A DNA stretch of 25,946 nucleotides from the NCBI GenBank assembly GCA_021442745.1, contig JABUSI010000405.1, positions 1 through 25,946 on the forward strand. Reading direction: 5' to 3'. A model generated the notes under the pieces. That model had not been told where the DNA came from. It made no database searches and saw nothing but the letters and a program-made list of their open reading frames with translations. Shown in pieces: positions 15,846 through 22,882 of the stretch (within the stretch, counting starts at the first letter, position 1; each line of letters starts with the position of its first letter). Source of the stretch: Erysipelotrichaceae bacterium. Its GTDB lineage: Bacteria; Bacillota_I; Bacilli_A; Erysipelotrichales; Erysipelotrichaceae. The translations under genes and the position numbers were made by a program.

Positions 15846-16694
15846 TTAGATTAACTTGGAACCGCATGCCGGACAGAACTTTGCCGTACCATCCGTAACC
15901 TTTGCGCCGCATTGTCCGCAATACCGGACGGTTGCCGGTTTTTCATGTCCGCACGACGTACAGAAATTGGTGGAATTGACGGCACCGCATTCCGGACATT
16001 TCCATTGTCCCGCTTCCAGTGTCGGTTCCGTTTCGGTTCCTTCTTCTTCCACACCTTCAAACGGATCGGTAAATGTCTTACCCGTCATTACCTGCATCAG
16101 CGTGTTCGCCTTATCACACGCTTCCTTATACTTGTCATTTGTTTTGGAATCGATGTTATCCGCTAACTCAAATCCGATTTCATCAATATAGTCATGCTTG
16201 ATTTCCATCTTCACATAGAACGTGTAGTTGTACGTATATTTCGGAGGATTGTAAGAAACTTCCTTTCCTTCTTCATCCTTTTGTTTTTCTTCCTTTTTAT
16301 TGTCCTTTACGGTAACGGTTACGTTGCTGACATCCTTTACGCTTAACATATCCGCATTGACTTTCCGGAAATCTCTGCCACCGTATACCACAAAATGTTC
16401 TTTCGACTGATCAAACGTCACGGTATAGATTTCTCCGCAAACCGATTCTCCTGCCACAAACGTATTCAGAATCACACTGTTCTGTTCCCGGTACTTCAGT
16501 TGTTTTTTGATGTCTTCCACCGTTGAACGTCTTCTTCCGGTAAACCAAGGAGATAACTTGGATGCACAATCCTTACAACAGTTTCCGTCATCCAGTTTCT
16601 TGTTTCCTAAGAATTTGATTTCTTTTCCGCAGATATCGCAATACTTTTTATCGAACAGTCCCATACTCTCTTCTATGACAACCTGTGTTGTCAT
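15846..16694 (-). CDS. DUF4428 protein with C-terminal double zinc ribbon
   Basis: The 282-residue soluble protein has an N-terminal DUF4428 zinc-binding region (about 11-65: MGLFDKKYCDICGKEI, CCKDCASKLSPWFTGRRR), a middle domain of about 150 residues with alternating strands, and two zinc ribbons at the C-terminus (CPECGAVNSTNFCTSCG and YCGQCGAKVTDGTAKFCPACG, about 232-280). That gives roughly a dozen zinc-ligand cysteines. These proteins are common in gut Bacillota; their role is unknown. The ATG at 16694 has AAAGGAG but only 3 bases of spacing. The family usually begins at MGLF, and an ATG there (16664) lacks a good site, so the start is uncertain by ten codons. A consensus promoter lies upstream. 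Confidence 0.82.
   Translation of the reverse strand: MTTQVVIEESMGLFDKKYCDICGKEIKFLGNKKLDDGNCCKDCASKLSPWFTGRRRSTVEDIKKQLKYREQNSVILNTFVAGESVCGEIYTVTFDQSKEHFVVYGGRDFRKVNADMLSVKDVSNVTVTVKDNKKEEKQKDEEGKEVSYNPPKYTYNYTFYVKMEIKHDYIDEIGFELADNIDSKTNDKYKEACDKANTLMQVMTGKTFTDPFEGVEEEGTETEPTLEAGQWKCPECGAVNSTNFCTSCGHEKPATVRYCGQCGAKVTDGTAKFCPACGSKLI
16675..16694. repeat. 8-bp inverted repeat over the DUF4428 start codon
   Basis: ATGACAAC-CTGT-GTTGTCAT is a perfect 8-bp dyad with a 4-base loop. Its outer three bases on the minus strand are the ATG start codon itself. As RNA it would hide the start codon and crowd the Shine-Dalgarno. Confidence 0.7.
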
Positions 16695-16736
16695 ATACTC
16701 CTTTCCATGATGTTACACTCATAATACTCTACTTGC

Positions 16737-16766
16737 ATTATATCGTATTTTCCTTCATTCGTACAA
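16737..16766 (-). promoter_or_regulatory. Sigma-A-type promoter of the DUF4428 gene
   Basis: TTGTAC (-35), 18 bp, TATAAT (-10) on the minus strand. The -35 abuts the terminator of the upstream export-protein gene. Predicted leader is about 35 nt. Confidence 0.7.
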
Positions 16767-16788
16767 AAAAACGTGATTTCTCACGTTT
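16764..16788 (-). terminator. Terminator of the small multidrug export family gene
   Basis: A perfect 8-bp stem AAACGTGA / TCACGTTT with a TTTC-type loop, followed by a T run on the minus strand; it overlaps the TAA stop codon. Confidence 0.9.
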
Positions 16789-17254
16789 ATCCGAAGATGG
16801 TTAAGATACCGGCAGATGCCAGTCCCATAATGATACCGGCTAATACCACACCGCCTGTACAGGCAATGACACTCTTTTTGAAGTCCATATCCAGAATACT
16901 GGCAGCCAGTGTTCCTGTCCATGCTCCCGTTCCCGGCAAAGGAATTCCTACAAACAGAAACAACGCATAATACAAGCCTTTTCCGGCTTTTTCCTGTAAC
17001 TTCTGTCCGCCCTTTTCTCCTTTTTCCAGAAAGAAGGTGAAGATCCCGCCAATCAACGGTTTATCACTTCCCCAGATTAATACTTTTCTGGCAAAGAAGA
17101 AAATCACCGGTACCGGCAGCATATTCCCGATAATACAGATAATATAGGATGGCAGAACCGGTAATCCCATTCCGATCGCCATCGGAATTGCCCCACGCAA
17201 CTCAATAATCGGAATCATGGAGACAATAAAAATCAATACATATTTCTCTAACAT
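16787..17254 (-). CDS. Small multi-drug export family membrane protein (COG2426)
   Basis: A 155-residue membrane protein with four to five hydrophobic segments (about 5-24, 30-55, 94-108, 114-130, 133-152). It opens with the family signature SMIPIIELRGAIPMAIGMGLP and contains VGIPLPGTGAWTGTLAAS, both typical of the Sm_multidrug_ex (COG2426) family. Despite the name, substrates are not established; the paired re-entrant-like P/G motifs resemble DedA/VTT-fold proteins. It follows the rhodanese gene by 41 bp on the same strand with no terminator between them, so they may be co-transcribed. Ribosome site AAGGAAATGAAGT. Confidence 0.88.
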   Translation of the reverse strand: MLEKYVLIFIVSMIPIIELRGAIPMAIGMGLPVLPSYIICIIGNMLPVPVIFFFARKVLIWGSDKPLIGGIFTFFLEKGEKGGQKLQEKAGKGLYYALFLFVGIPLPGTGAWTGTLAASILDMDFKKSVIACTGGVVLAGIIMGLASAGILTIFG

Positions 17255-17295
17255 ACTTCATTTCCTTTTCAGATATGTACTATCTTACCAAATAT

Positions 17296-17607
17296 CTATT
17301 CCGTTTCATATACCCAAGTCATAATTCCGCCGAATTCACGGATGTCGGTATAACCCATATCAGCCAGTTTCTGACTCGCGTCTGCACTTCTTCTGCCGCT
17401 CTGGCAATATACCAGAATGGTTGCGGACTTGTCCGGTAATTGTTTCGGCGGAAATAACAGGATTGTTTCGTTCGGAATGTTGATGGCTCCCGGTATGTGC
17501 CCTCCGTTAAATTCATCCGGTGTTCTGACATCAACCAATATGTATGGTTCACCGGAGTGCATATATTCATACGCTTCTTTCTGTGAGATGTGCTGATACG
17601 TTTTCAT
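17296..17607 (-). CDS. Single-domain rhodanese-like sulfurtransferase
   Basis: The 103-residue protein is one rhodanese domain: ILVDVRTPDEFNGGHIPGAINIP (about 23-45) and the active-site loop with Cys68 in VYCQSGRRS, followed by the GGIMTW end motif (93-98). The loop length is that of persulfide-carrying rhodaneses rather than phosphatases. It would move sulfur from thiosulfate or persulfides to acceptors in the cytoplasm. All key residues are present. It precedes the COG2426 membrane protein gene. Its leader holds an 8-bp hairpin. Confidence 0.93.
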   Translation of the reverse strand: MKTYQHISQKEAYEYMHSGEPYILVDVRTPDEFNGGHIPGAINIPNETILLFPPKQLPDKSATILVYCQSGRRSADASQKLADMGYTDIREFGGIMTWVYETE

Positions 17608-17636
17608 AAAAATCCTCGTTTCTTTTTATCATGGAA

Positions 17637-17661
17637 GAATACAACAGAACAGATTGTATTC
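17637..17661. repeat. 8-bp inverted repeat in the rhodanese leader
   Basis: GAATACAA-9-TTGTATTC is perfect. It has no T run, so it is not a terminator; it lies between the candidate promoter and the rhodanese start and may be an operator or leader hairpin. Confidence 0.5.
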
Positions 17662-17680
17662 CAAGTTACATGCATATACA

Positions 17681-17709
17681 TTTATACTGATTAGGATAAT
17701 GTAGTTGAA
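17681..17709 (-). promoter_or_regulatory. Putative promoter of the rhodanese gene
   Basis: TTCAAC, 17 bp, TATAAA on the minus strand, placed just after the hepT-like stop codon. The predicted leader of about 65 nt contains the inverted repeat. Confidence 0.45.
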
Positions 17710-17717
17710 TTTGATTA

Positions 17718-18050
17718 TTACAGATTATCAATTTGTTCTAAAAGATCAGGAATATCTTGCTTTAATGTCATAAATACGATATTCAAGTCAACACTTCCAT
17801 AATCATGAACGACCCTATTACGCATACCGTTTAATTCATTCCATGAAATTTGCGGGTGATTTTTCTTATATTCATCTGTTAATTTCTTTGCATTTTCTGA
17901 TATCTGAATCATTCTGAACATCATGGAATCCAGAAGAACCTCATTGGTATTTAACTCTTCTATTGTAATGTCTTTCATGTGAGATACTATAAAACTTGTA
18001 TCCTGTTTTATTCTTTTTAAATAGTAGAAATCATCCTTTATGTTTGTCAT
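17718..18050 (-). CDS. hepT: HepT-like RNase toxin (HEPN/DUF86)
   Basis: The 110-residue all-helical protein is a HEPN-domain protein of the HepT/DUF86 family. The catalytic Rx4HxY motif is intact: Arg77, His82 and Tyr84 (RNRVVHDYG). In studied HepT/MntA pairs this is the RNase toxin and its Tyr is AMPylated by the partner. Here the frame overlaps the upstream HTH-nucleotidyltransferase gene by 20 bp, the classic toxin-antitoxin layout with antitoxin first. The sequence is AT-rich relative to the flanking housekeeping genes, which fits an acquired module. Activity of this copy is inferred from motifs only. Confidence 0.9.
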   Translation of the reverse strand: MTNIKDDFYYLKRIKQDTSFIVSHMKDITIEELNTNEVLLDSMMFRMIQISENAKKLTDEYKKNHPQISWNELNGMRNRVVHDYGSVDLNIVFMTLKQDIPDLLEQIDNL

Positions 18051-18516
18051 AAATCTTAACTCCTTCCTTTAGTACCTCCCTCGTCAAATCCAGATTATTT
18101 CTCAACTGATTAAAATCCAATACATCGACTTTTTTATTCAAAGTTGTTCTTAATTCCTCAACCAACCCATAAAACTTCAATCCGGAAACAGTCGTATCGA
18201 CGAGCAAATCAACATCACTGTTCGGTAATGCCGTATTTTTTGCATAAGAGCCAAACAAATAACAAAACGATACATCATAGTTTTCAAAAACATCCGCGCA
18301 TTTATTTATAATATCTTCCAAATCCAGAATCCCATGTTCTTCATCAATCTGGTTTATTTCAGACAATTTAGTTAATAAATACTCATATTTTAAGGTTCCT
18401 TTCTTGTTAACGTCATTTTCATAGGTTTTATACGTACGCAAAGACACTCCGGTTAATATTGCCGCTTGCTTCTGTGTGAGTTTTTTCTCTGTTCTCATTT
18501 CTTTAAGGTTCTTCAT
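18031..18516 (-). CDS. mntA: HTH-fused MntA-type nucleotidyltransferase antitoxin
   Basis: The 161-residue protein joins an N-terminal XRE helix-turn-helix (about 3-52: LTQKQAAILTGVSLRTYKTYEN) to a minimal nucleotidyltransferase (about 70-155) with the GSx10DxD signature: Gly89-Ser90, Asp101 and Asp103 (LFGSYAKN, PNSDVDLLVD), and a third carboxylate near Asp131 (KVDVLDF). MntA enzymes inactivate HepT by adding AMP to its tyrosine. Most MntA proteins lack a DNA-binding domain; the fusion here makes the antitoxin also the likely autoregulator. The promoter carries a phased array of GTGCAA-N3-TTGCAC sites, one lying exactly between -35 and -10, fitting direct repression. Start: ATG with GGAGGTG site. 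Confidence 0.9.
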   Translation of the reverse strand: MKNLKEMRTEKKLTQKQAAILTGVSLRTYKTYENDVNKKGTLKYEYLLTKLSEINQIDEEHGILDLEDIINKCADVFENYDVSFCYLFGSYAKNTALPNSDVDLLVDTTVSGLKFYGLVEELRTTLNKKVDVLDFNQLRNNLDLTREVLKEGVKIYDKHKG

Positions 18517-18518
18517 AA

Positions 18519-18608
18519 TTGCACCTCCAAATTAATATTAGTGCAATTTTTGCACCCATTCAATATATATAGTGCAATTTTTGCACCATATTTCTTTCGT
18601 TAGTGCAA
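18519..18608 (-). promoter_or_regulatory. 31-bp-phased operator array and promoter of the HTH-MntA/HepT operon
   Basis: Two full sites GTGCAATTTTTGCAC lie at 18541-18555 and 18572-18586. Half sites fall in exact register on each side: TTGCAC at 18519-18524 and GTGCAA at 18603-18608. The period is exactly 31 bp, close to three helical turns, so all sites face one side of the DNA. The promoter reads TTGAAT (18558-18563), 17 bp, TATTAA/TAATAT (18535-18540); the first full operator fills most of the spacer. The inner half site overlaps the Shine-Dalgarno. The predicted transcript starts almost at the ribosome site. Confidence 0.85.
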
Positions 18609-18728
18609 CTTTCCGTCGATGAGTTCCTCTTTCTTTCGCGAAAGCAGACTTTTCCCTACGATTTGTTCGAGTCTCTTACGCACAGTTTCAATGTTAGGGT
18701 ATTGCCCGTAAGCTTTGCCCCTACCTTT
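18600..18728 (-). pseudogene. Possible coding remnant
   Basis: A 42-codon open stretch on the minus strand (including YPNIETVRKRLEQIVGK and LLSRKKEELIDG) reads like the C-terminal end of a real protein: charged helices, no rare-residue clusters, GC-richer codons than its surroundings. It ends in a TAA, and a stop codon closes the frame just upstream. No start codon with a ribosome site is seen. I do not recognise the family. It may be the tail of a gene deleted when the toxin-antitoxin module arrived, or chance. Confidence 0.3.
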
Positions 18729-18960
18729 TTAAATGATAATATTCATTATTGTTAACCAACATGATACATCCTCCATCTTATTTCGATTTGATTACTATTC
18801 ACTTCTTAATTCCTGTTGAATTGTGTGTCTTCATATTTCACTATATTTTACAATCGTAAGTTCCCTATTTTTTACTGCATCGATTTCATATAACAAAAGT
18901 CATCTCGTTTATTTTCGCAAAACCTATTTTCTGTGTTTTATCATTAAATACCTGACATAT
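18729..18960. other. AT-rich stretch without a gene
   Basis: I see nothing supported here beyond very AT-rich sequence between the remnant and the terminator of the GNAT operon. Short open frames on both strands lack ribosome sites and protein-like composition. Confidence 0.5.
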
Positions 18961-18990
18961 AAAAACTCTGACGAGAAAAAAATGTCAGAG
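18961..18990 (-). terminator. Terminator of the GNAT/FMN-reductase operon
   Basis: Stem CTCTGAC / GTCAGAG with an 11-base loop, followed by TTTTTAT on the minus strand, about 20 bp after the GNAT stop codon. Confidence 0.8.
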
Positions 18991-19010
18991 CTTCATGATA
19001 CATTTATTTA

Positions 19011-19562
19011 CTATTTGCTTTCCCATTCTTTCTTCAGAATGGCATATTGCCATGTATTCTCATACACCGGATTTCCGTTCTCATCTTTAATGAAGGAGAC
19101 AAATTCCAGAAATTCTCCTTCCTTACGCATTCCCAATCGTTCACACAGTTTCTGACTGGAGCGGTTATAGTCTTCCGTAAAGGCATAGAGGCGACGTACG
19201 TTCTTCTCATAAAAGAGCCAGTCGAAATACGCATGCACGGCTTCGTATGCATACCCTTTTCCCTGATAATCCGGATGCAACATCCAGCATGGGGAAAACG
19301 TATCCGTATCCTCCTGTGTCGGATCGGTACTTTCCACACCTCCGAACAGTTCTCCGATTACCTTACCGGTATCTTTCAGCACAATGGCCAGATAGAATTC
19401 ATCCGATTTACGGTTTCTGATTTCTTCTTTTAACGCTTCCATACTGTCCGGTTTCATATCATAGAAACAGTGTACGGTCGGTTCTTTCAGATATTCATAA
19501 ACATCGGAAACATCGGATTCTTCAAATGTCCGGAGAATCAATCGTTCCGTTACGATTTCCAT
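19011..19562 (-). CDS. GNAT family N-acetyltransferase (RimJ/RimL-like)
   Basis: The 183-residue enzyme has the Acetyltransf_3 layout: TERLILRTFEESD at the start, a strand-rich middle, and the acetyl-CoA loop DYQGKGYAYEA (about 99-109, the Q/RxxGxG/A motif), then NVRRLYAFTEDYNRSSQKLCERLGM. It would transfer acetyl from acetyl-CoA to an amine; substrate unknown, possibly a protein N-terminus or small molecule. It starts 2 bp after the FMN-reductase stop, using AAAGGTG inside that gene's end, so it is translationally coupled and the last gene of a four-gene operon. A frameshifted relative lies at the right end of the window. Confidence 0.92.
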   Translation of the reverse strand: MEIVTERLILRTFEESDVSDVYEYLKEPTVHCFYDMKPDSMEALKEEIRNRKSDEFYLAIVLKDTGKVIGELFGGVESTDPTQEDTDTFSPCWMLHPDYQGKGYAYEAVHAYFDWLFYEKNVRRLYAFTEDYNRSSQKLCERLGMRKEGEFLEFVSFIKDENGNPVYENTWQYAILKKEWESK

Positions 19563-19564
19563 GC

Positions 19565-20116
19565 TTATTCACCTTTCACAAAAGCCACAAACGCTTCAGC
19601 CTGCTTCTGCAGTTGTTTCTGATCTTCCTCTGTCAGAACCAGTTGATTTGTCTGCCAGCTTTCCGCACCTAACACTACACCGGTTTGTTCCGGCAACACG
19701 TCTGCCTTAATCTGCTTCAGCAATTCACACAGACGTTCCCTGGAATAGGAAGCACCGCTCTTTCCGGCTGCACCGCTGATGGCTGCTTTCTTACCCGCAA
19801 TTGCCGTACCGGAAGCGTAATTACCCGGTTCCAATGGACGGGAAAGCCAGTCTGTCAGATTCTTCAATACTCCGGTATAACTGTGATTGTATTCCGGAGA
19901 AAAGAACCAGAGTCCATCTGCCGATAACACTTTTTTCCTTACTCTTGCGATGACTTCAGGAACCGGAACTTCCCGATCCTGATTCATAAACGGTACGTCA
20001 CTGTAGTCAAGAAAGGACACCTCTGCCTTTTCTTTCAACAGTTCCGCTGCCTTTTCCGCCAACTGACGGTTAAACGATTCTTTCCGTAACGAACCGACAA
20101 TCATTACTATCTTCAT
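19565..20116 (-). CDS. NAD(P)H-dependent FMN reductase
   Basis: The 183-residue flavodoxin-fold protein carries the FMN phosphate loop GSLRKESFNRQLA (8-20) and the flavin-ring motif SPEYNHSYTGVLKNLTDWLSRP (about 73-94), both hallmarks of the NADPH-dependent FMN reductase/azoreductase-like family. It would reduce FMN, quinones or azo compounds with NAD(P)H in the cytoplasm. It lies 15 bp after the BFD-like [2Fe-2S] gene and 2 bp before the GNAT gene, which suggests a small redox operon. Start: ATG with GGAGGG site. Confidence 0.92.
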   Translation of the reverse strand: MKIVMIVGSLRKESFNRQLAEKAAELLKEKAEVSFLDYSDVPFMNQDREVPVPEVIARVRKKVLSADGLWFFSPEYNHSYTGVLKNLTDWLSRPLEPGNYASGTAIAGKKAAISGAAGKSGASYSRERLCELLKQIKADVLPEQTGVVLGAESWQTNQLVLTEEDQKQLQKQAEAFVAFVKGE

Positions 20117-20131
20117 ATGTTTCCCTCCGAT

Positions 20132-20326
20132 TTATCCGTTTTTCTGTTGTTCCTGCAACAAATCTCTCACCAGATACGTTAAAAACTCCTTGCATTTCCC
20201 ACACGTCTTTCCGCATCCGGTTTTCTGTTGTACTTCTTCGAACGTTGTTGCGCCGGCTTTGATGGCATCTTCAATCTTACCGTAAGTAATGTTCCGGCAT
20301 TCACATGCGATTTTATTTCTGTTCAT
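20132..20326 (-). CDS. BFD-like [2Fe-2S]-binding protein
   Basis: A 64-residue protein with the full four-cysteine set of the Fer2_BFD family: Cys8 and Cys10 (ACECRNITYG) and two more in TGCGKTCGKC (37-46). Bacterioferritin-associated ferredoxin and the NirB/assimilatory-reductase modules use this fold to pass electrons; stand-alone copies are common in anaerobes. It sits between a pRiA4b ORF-3-like gene (17 bp) and an FMN reductase (15 bp). It is probably an electron carrier for the reductase, though that partnership is inferred from position only. No ferritin gene is nearby. Confidence 0.88.
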   Translation of the reverse strand: MNRNKIACECRNITYGKIEDAIKAGATTFEEVQQKTGCGKTCGKCKEFLTYLVRDLLQEQQKNG

Positions 20327-20343
20327 GATCTGTTCTCCCGTTT

Positions 20344-21510
20344 TTATTCTTTAAACAATTTGTTTCGTAATTCGATATTCAGTTCCAGTAATTCCTTCAG
20401 CAAAATGACGTTGCGTGATGCGGTATCCGGTTCGTACTCCCTGGACCACAACGGAGGATACACAATCATTCCTTCCGATTCTTCCAGCGTATCCGCAAAG
20501 TTCTCCCATGCGTCCCATAGGAACGGTTCATAGAATTCTGCAACATTTCCGTTGTCCAGCCAGTACAAGAACTGCGAATGCTTCATTTCCGTTTCTTCGA
20601 AATCCAGTGTATCCGGCGCAAAGTACAGGATATTATCTTCTGTGTCTTTCACAAAAGCTCCGCCAAAGATATCCATAGCCACTATCAGATAATTCGGCAG
20701 CAAATCCGTTACCACCGGCGGTTCATAGAAACGAAGTGCTTTCTTCTTTATTACGTTTCCCAGCTGTTCTTCCTTCATGGCTTCTTTGTTCACAATGACA
20801 TCGACTTGTACTTCATAATCTCCGGTATTGTTCGGATCTGCAAGTTCCCATCCGTCTTCGTACAGTCGTTTATATACTTTGGGAAACTCTTTGACCCGGA
20901 AATTCATATTCTTAATATCGAATGCCTTCATATTGATCCATTCCACACCAAGCCAGTTACGGATTTCTTCGTATTCCTTTCCGCTTCCCTTACGGAATGC
21001 TTCCGCAATTTGTGTAAGCCCTCCGGGACCACCGCAATCTTCAATGATTCCGTAACCGTCACCATCCAATATTCTCGGGAGTTCTTTTCCGGGAAGATCC
21101 GGATCTCTGAACACCTTTTCGAGAACAACTTTCACTCTCCATCCGTCCCCGAAATCATAGTCAAACCAGAGTTCATCACCCGGAACTTTGATGACTTTAT
21201 GCAGTTTTGTTTGAGAAGGATCCATCGCATACTTGGAAGTACCGAAATCATCGTATTCATCCGGCAAAATGTATTCGATTTCTTTTTTCATAAAGTACAG
21301 CGGTTCTTTTGAATCCGGATGCCGGTTGTAGTTTTCTTCAATCGGCTGGATAAACCGGAACAGGTGCGATGCTTCCATCCGATACATTGCCATTAAGATG
21401 TATCCCAGACGGGCAACCGTAATATTCTGCATAACCTGGAAGCGTCTCCACATTTTCGGTTCGTAATCTTCTAATTCCGCATACAATTCGTAAATCGGTT
21501 GTGATGCCAT
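20344..21510 (-). CDS. pRiA4b ORF-3-like protein
   Basis: The 388-residue protein contains the pRiA4b ORF-3 (PF07929) domain in its first ~180 residues: IYELYAELEDYEPKMWRRFQV at the start, and FDYDFGDGWRVKVVLEKV followed by GDGYGIIEDCGGPGG, which is the diagnostic block. The remainder (about 190-388) is an acidic region of unknown role. The family is widespread but has no firm biochemical function. I prefer the ATG at 21510, with AAAGGAG about 10 bases upstream; a TTG seven codons earlier overlaps that site. It is the first gene of the operon ending in the GNAT gene; any promoter must lie in the 35-bp gap after the AAA ATPase gene or further upstream. Confidence 0.85.
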   Translation of the reverse strand: MASQPIYELYAELEDYEPKMWRRFQVMQNITVARLGYILMAMYRMEASHLFRFIQPIEENYNRHPDSKEPLYFMKKEIEYILPDEYDDFGTSKYAMDPSQTKLHKVIKVPGDELWFDYDFGDGWRVKVVLEKVFRDPDLPGKELPRILDGDGYGIIEDCGGPGGLTQIAEAFRKGSGKEYEEIRNWLGVEWINMKAFDIKNMNFRVKEFPKVYKRLYEDGWELADPNNTGDYEVQVDVIVNKEAMKEEQLGNVIKKKALRFYEPPVVTDLLPNYLIVAMDIFGGAFVKDTEDNILYFAPDTLDFEETEMKHSQFLYWLDNGNVAEFYEPFLWDAWENFADTLEESEGMIVYPPLWSREYEPDTASRNVILLKELLELNIELRNKLFKE

Positions 21511-21545
21511 AGTATGTTCTCTCCTTTGCAACTAATTATAATACC

Positions 21546-22820
21546 TTAATTCTTGAGGCAGCCTACCGGAACAACATAAACATTATCCTTACGACGATAT
21601 GCATAATTTCCGGTTCCAGTCAGCACCATTAAAAATGCGGGTGCTTTCATCTTATCCGTATCGATTTTCTTTGCCAACGTTTTCAGATTTTGTGCGCCTT
21701 CCTCAATCAATCGGTCTCCCCCTAGTTTGATTTCAACCAAACCGTAAGAACCGTTTCTCAGATGAATAACCGCATCACACTCTACTCCGTCTTTATCACG
21801 ATAATGGTACACATTTCCATTCAAAGAATCTGTATATACCCTTAAATCTCTTACACACATTGTCTCAAACAGGAAACCCAAAGTATTTAAGTCCGCTATT
21901 AAATCCTGAGGTCCAATCCCAAGAGATGCAACCGCAATGGACGGGTCTGAATAATATCGTGTATCAGACGAGCGAATTGCCGTTTTAGACCGAAGATTCG
22001 GATTCCATGCCGGCATATCTTCCACAACGAAAATTTTCCGAAGTGCATTTGTGTACAACGCAACCGTTTCTTCACTGATGGTTCCGTCATCATTTATCGA
22101 TATATCAGCCGCTAATGCCGCATTCGATGTTTGTGTTCCTTGATTTCTGGCATAAGACCGCATAAGCCTTTTTACCCGCTCCGGGTTTTTCTGAATATTA
22201 TCTGCACGGTTAATATCGGAACGAACAACCGCATCATAATAATCCGTTGCCTGATTCAACGCAATTTCATCCCGCATTTCTGTTGTCTGCGGCCAACCTC
22301 CACGGCAAATCAAATACGCCAGACGATCGATACTCAGGTGCGATTCGCCATCAACAGAATCAGGTGCTGCAAACAAATCTTGCAGACTCACTTCCCCTGT
22401 GGATTCTCCGGATTCATACAAACTCATTGGTCGCATTGTTAACCATGTAAAGCGTCCTGTACCCGAATGTGTAATTTCCTTTGTTTCCACAGGAACAGCA
22501 GACCCTGTCAGCACAAATTGTCCCATTTCTCCTCTGTGATCCACTTCAAATCGAATCGCATCCCATAATTTCGGCGCAAGTTGCCATTCGTCAATCAAAC
22601 GAGGAGTATCGCCGTTAAGAAGTCTTTTGGGACTTATTTCCGACATCGTTATATTTTGCGCTTTTGTTTCAGGATCATCCATGTAAAGTATGCTGGCTGC
22701 TATCTGTTCAGCTGTTGTTGTTTTTCCGCACCATTTAGGTCCTTCTATCAGAACAGCACCTTTACCCTCAAGTTTTCTCTTCAGAATTTCATCCGCTATT
22801 CTTTTCTTATATTCTTTCAT
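21546..22820 (-). CDS. ATP-binding protein, AAA_14 with C-terminal DUF4143
   Basis: The 424-residue protein has an AAA_14 P-loop domain (Walker A GPKWCGKT at 27-34; Walker B LIDEWQ with Asp77-Glu78; sensor-like VLTGSA at about 103-108) followed by DUF4143 (about 205-400), whose end has the D-x-E-x-K-like layout ECDAVI..YGLVEIKLGG of PD-(D/E)xK-fold nucleases. These proteins are very common and often multi-copy in gut Bacillota and Bacteroidota; a defence or mobile-element role has been suggested but not shown. It is preceded by a consensus promoter and four 23-bp repeats. Start: ATG with AAAGGAGG. Confidence 0.92.
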   Translation of the reverse strand: MKEYKKRIADEILKRKLEGKGAVLIEGPKWCGKTTTAEQIAASILYMDDPETKAQNITMSEISPKRLLNGDTPRLIDEWQLAPKLWDAIRFEVDHRGEMGQFVLTGSAVPVETKEITHSGTGRFTWLTMRPMSLYESGESTGEVSLQDLFAAPDSVDGESHLSIDRLAYLICRGGWPQTTEMRDEIALNQATDYYDAVVRSDINRADNIQKNPERVKRLMRSYARNQGTQTSNAALAADISINDDGTISEETVALYTNALRKIFVVEDMPAWNPNLRSKTAIRSSDTRYYSDPSIAVASLGIGPQDLIADLNTLGFLFETMCVRDLRVYTDSLNGNVYHYRDKDGVECDAVIHLRNGSYGLVEIKLGGDRLIEEGAQNLKTLAKKIDTDKMKAPAFLMVLTGTGNYAYRRKDNVYVVPVGCLKN

Positions 22821-22850
22821 AGAGGCCCTCCTTTATTCCTGTTACTGTAT

Positions 22851-22878
22851 ATTATACGTGTTCTACACGCAATGACAA
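22851..22878 (-). promoter_or_regulatory. Promoter of the AAA_14/DUF4143 gene with a dyad in its spacer
   Basis: TTGTCA, 16 bp, TATAAT on the minus strand. The spacer holds CGTGT-TCT-ACACG (22857-22869), a 5-bp dyad well placed for a repressor. Confidence 0.7.
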
Positions 22879-22882
22879 CAAT

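Noticed and set aside
20578..21312. A 244-codon open frame on the plus strand
   Set aside because: It is fully antisense to the pRiA4b ORF-3-like gene, has no ribosome site and a composition rich in Phe/Ile/His as expected for a shadow frame.
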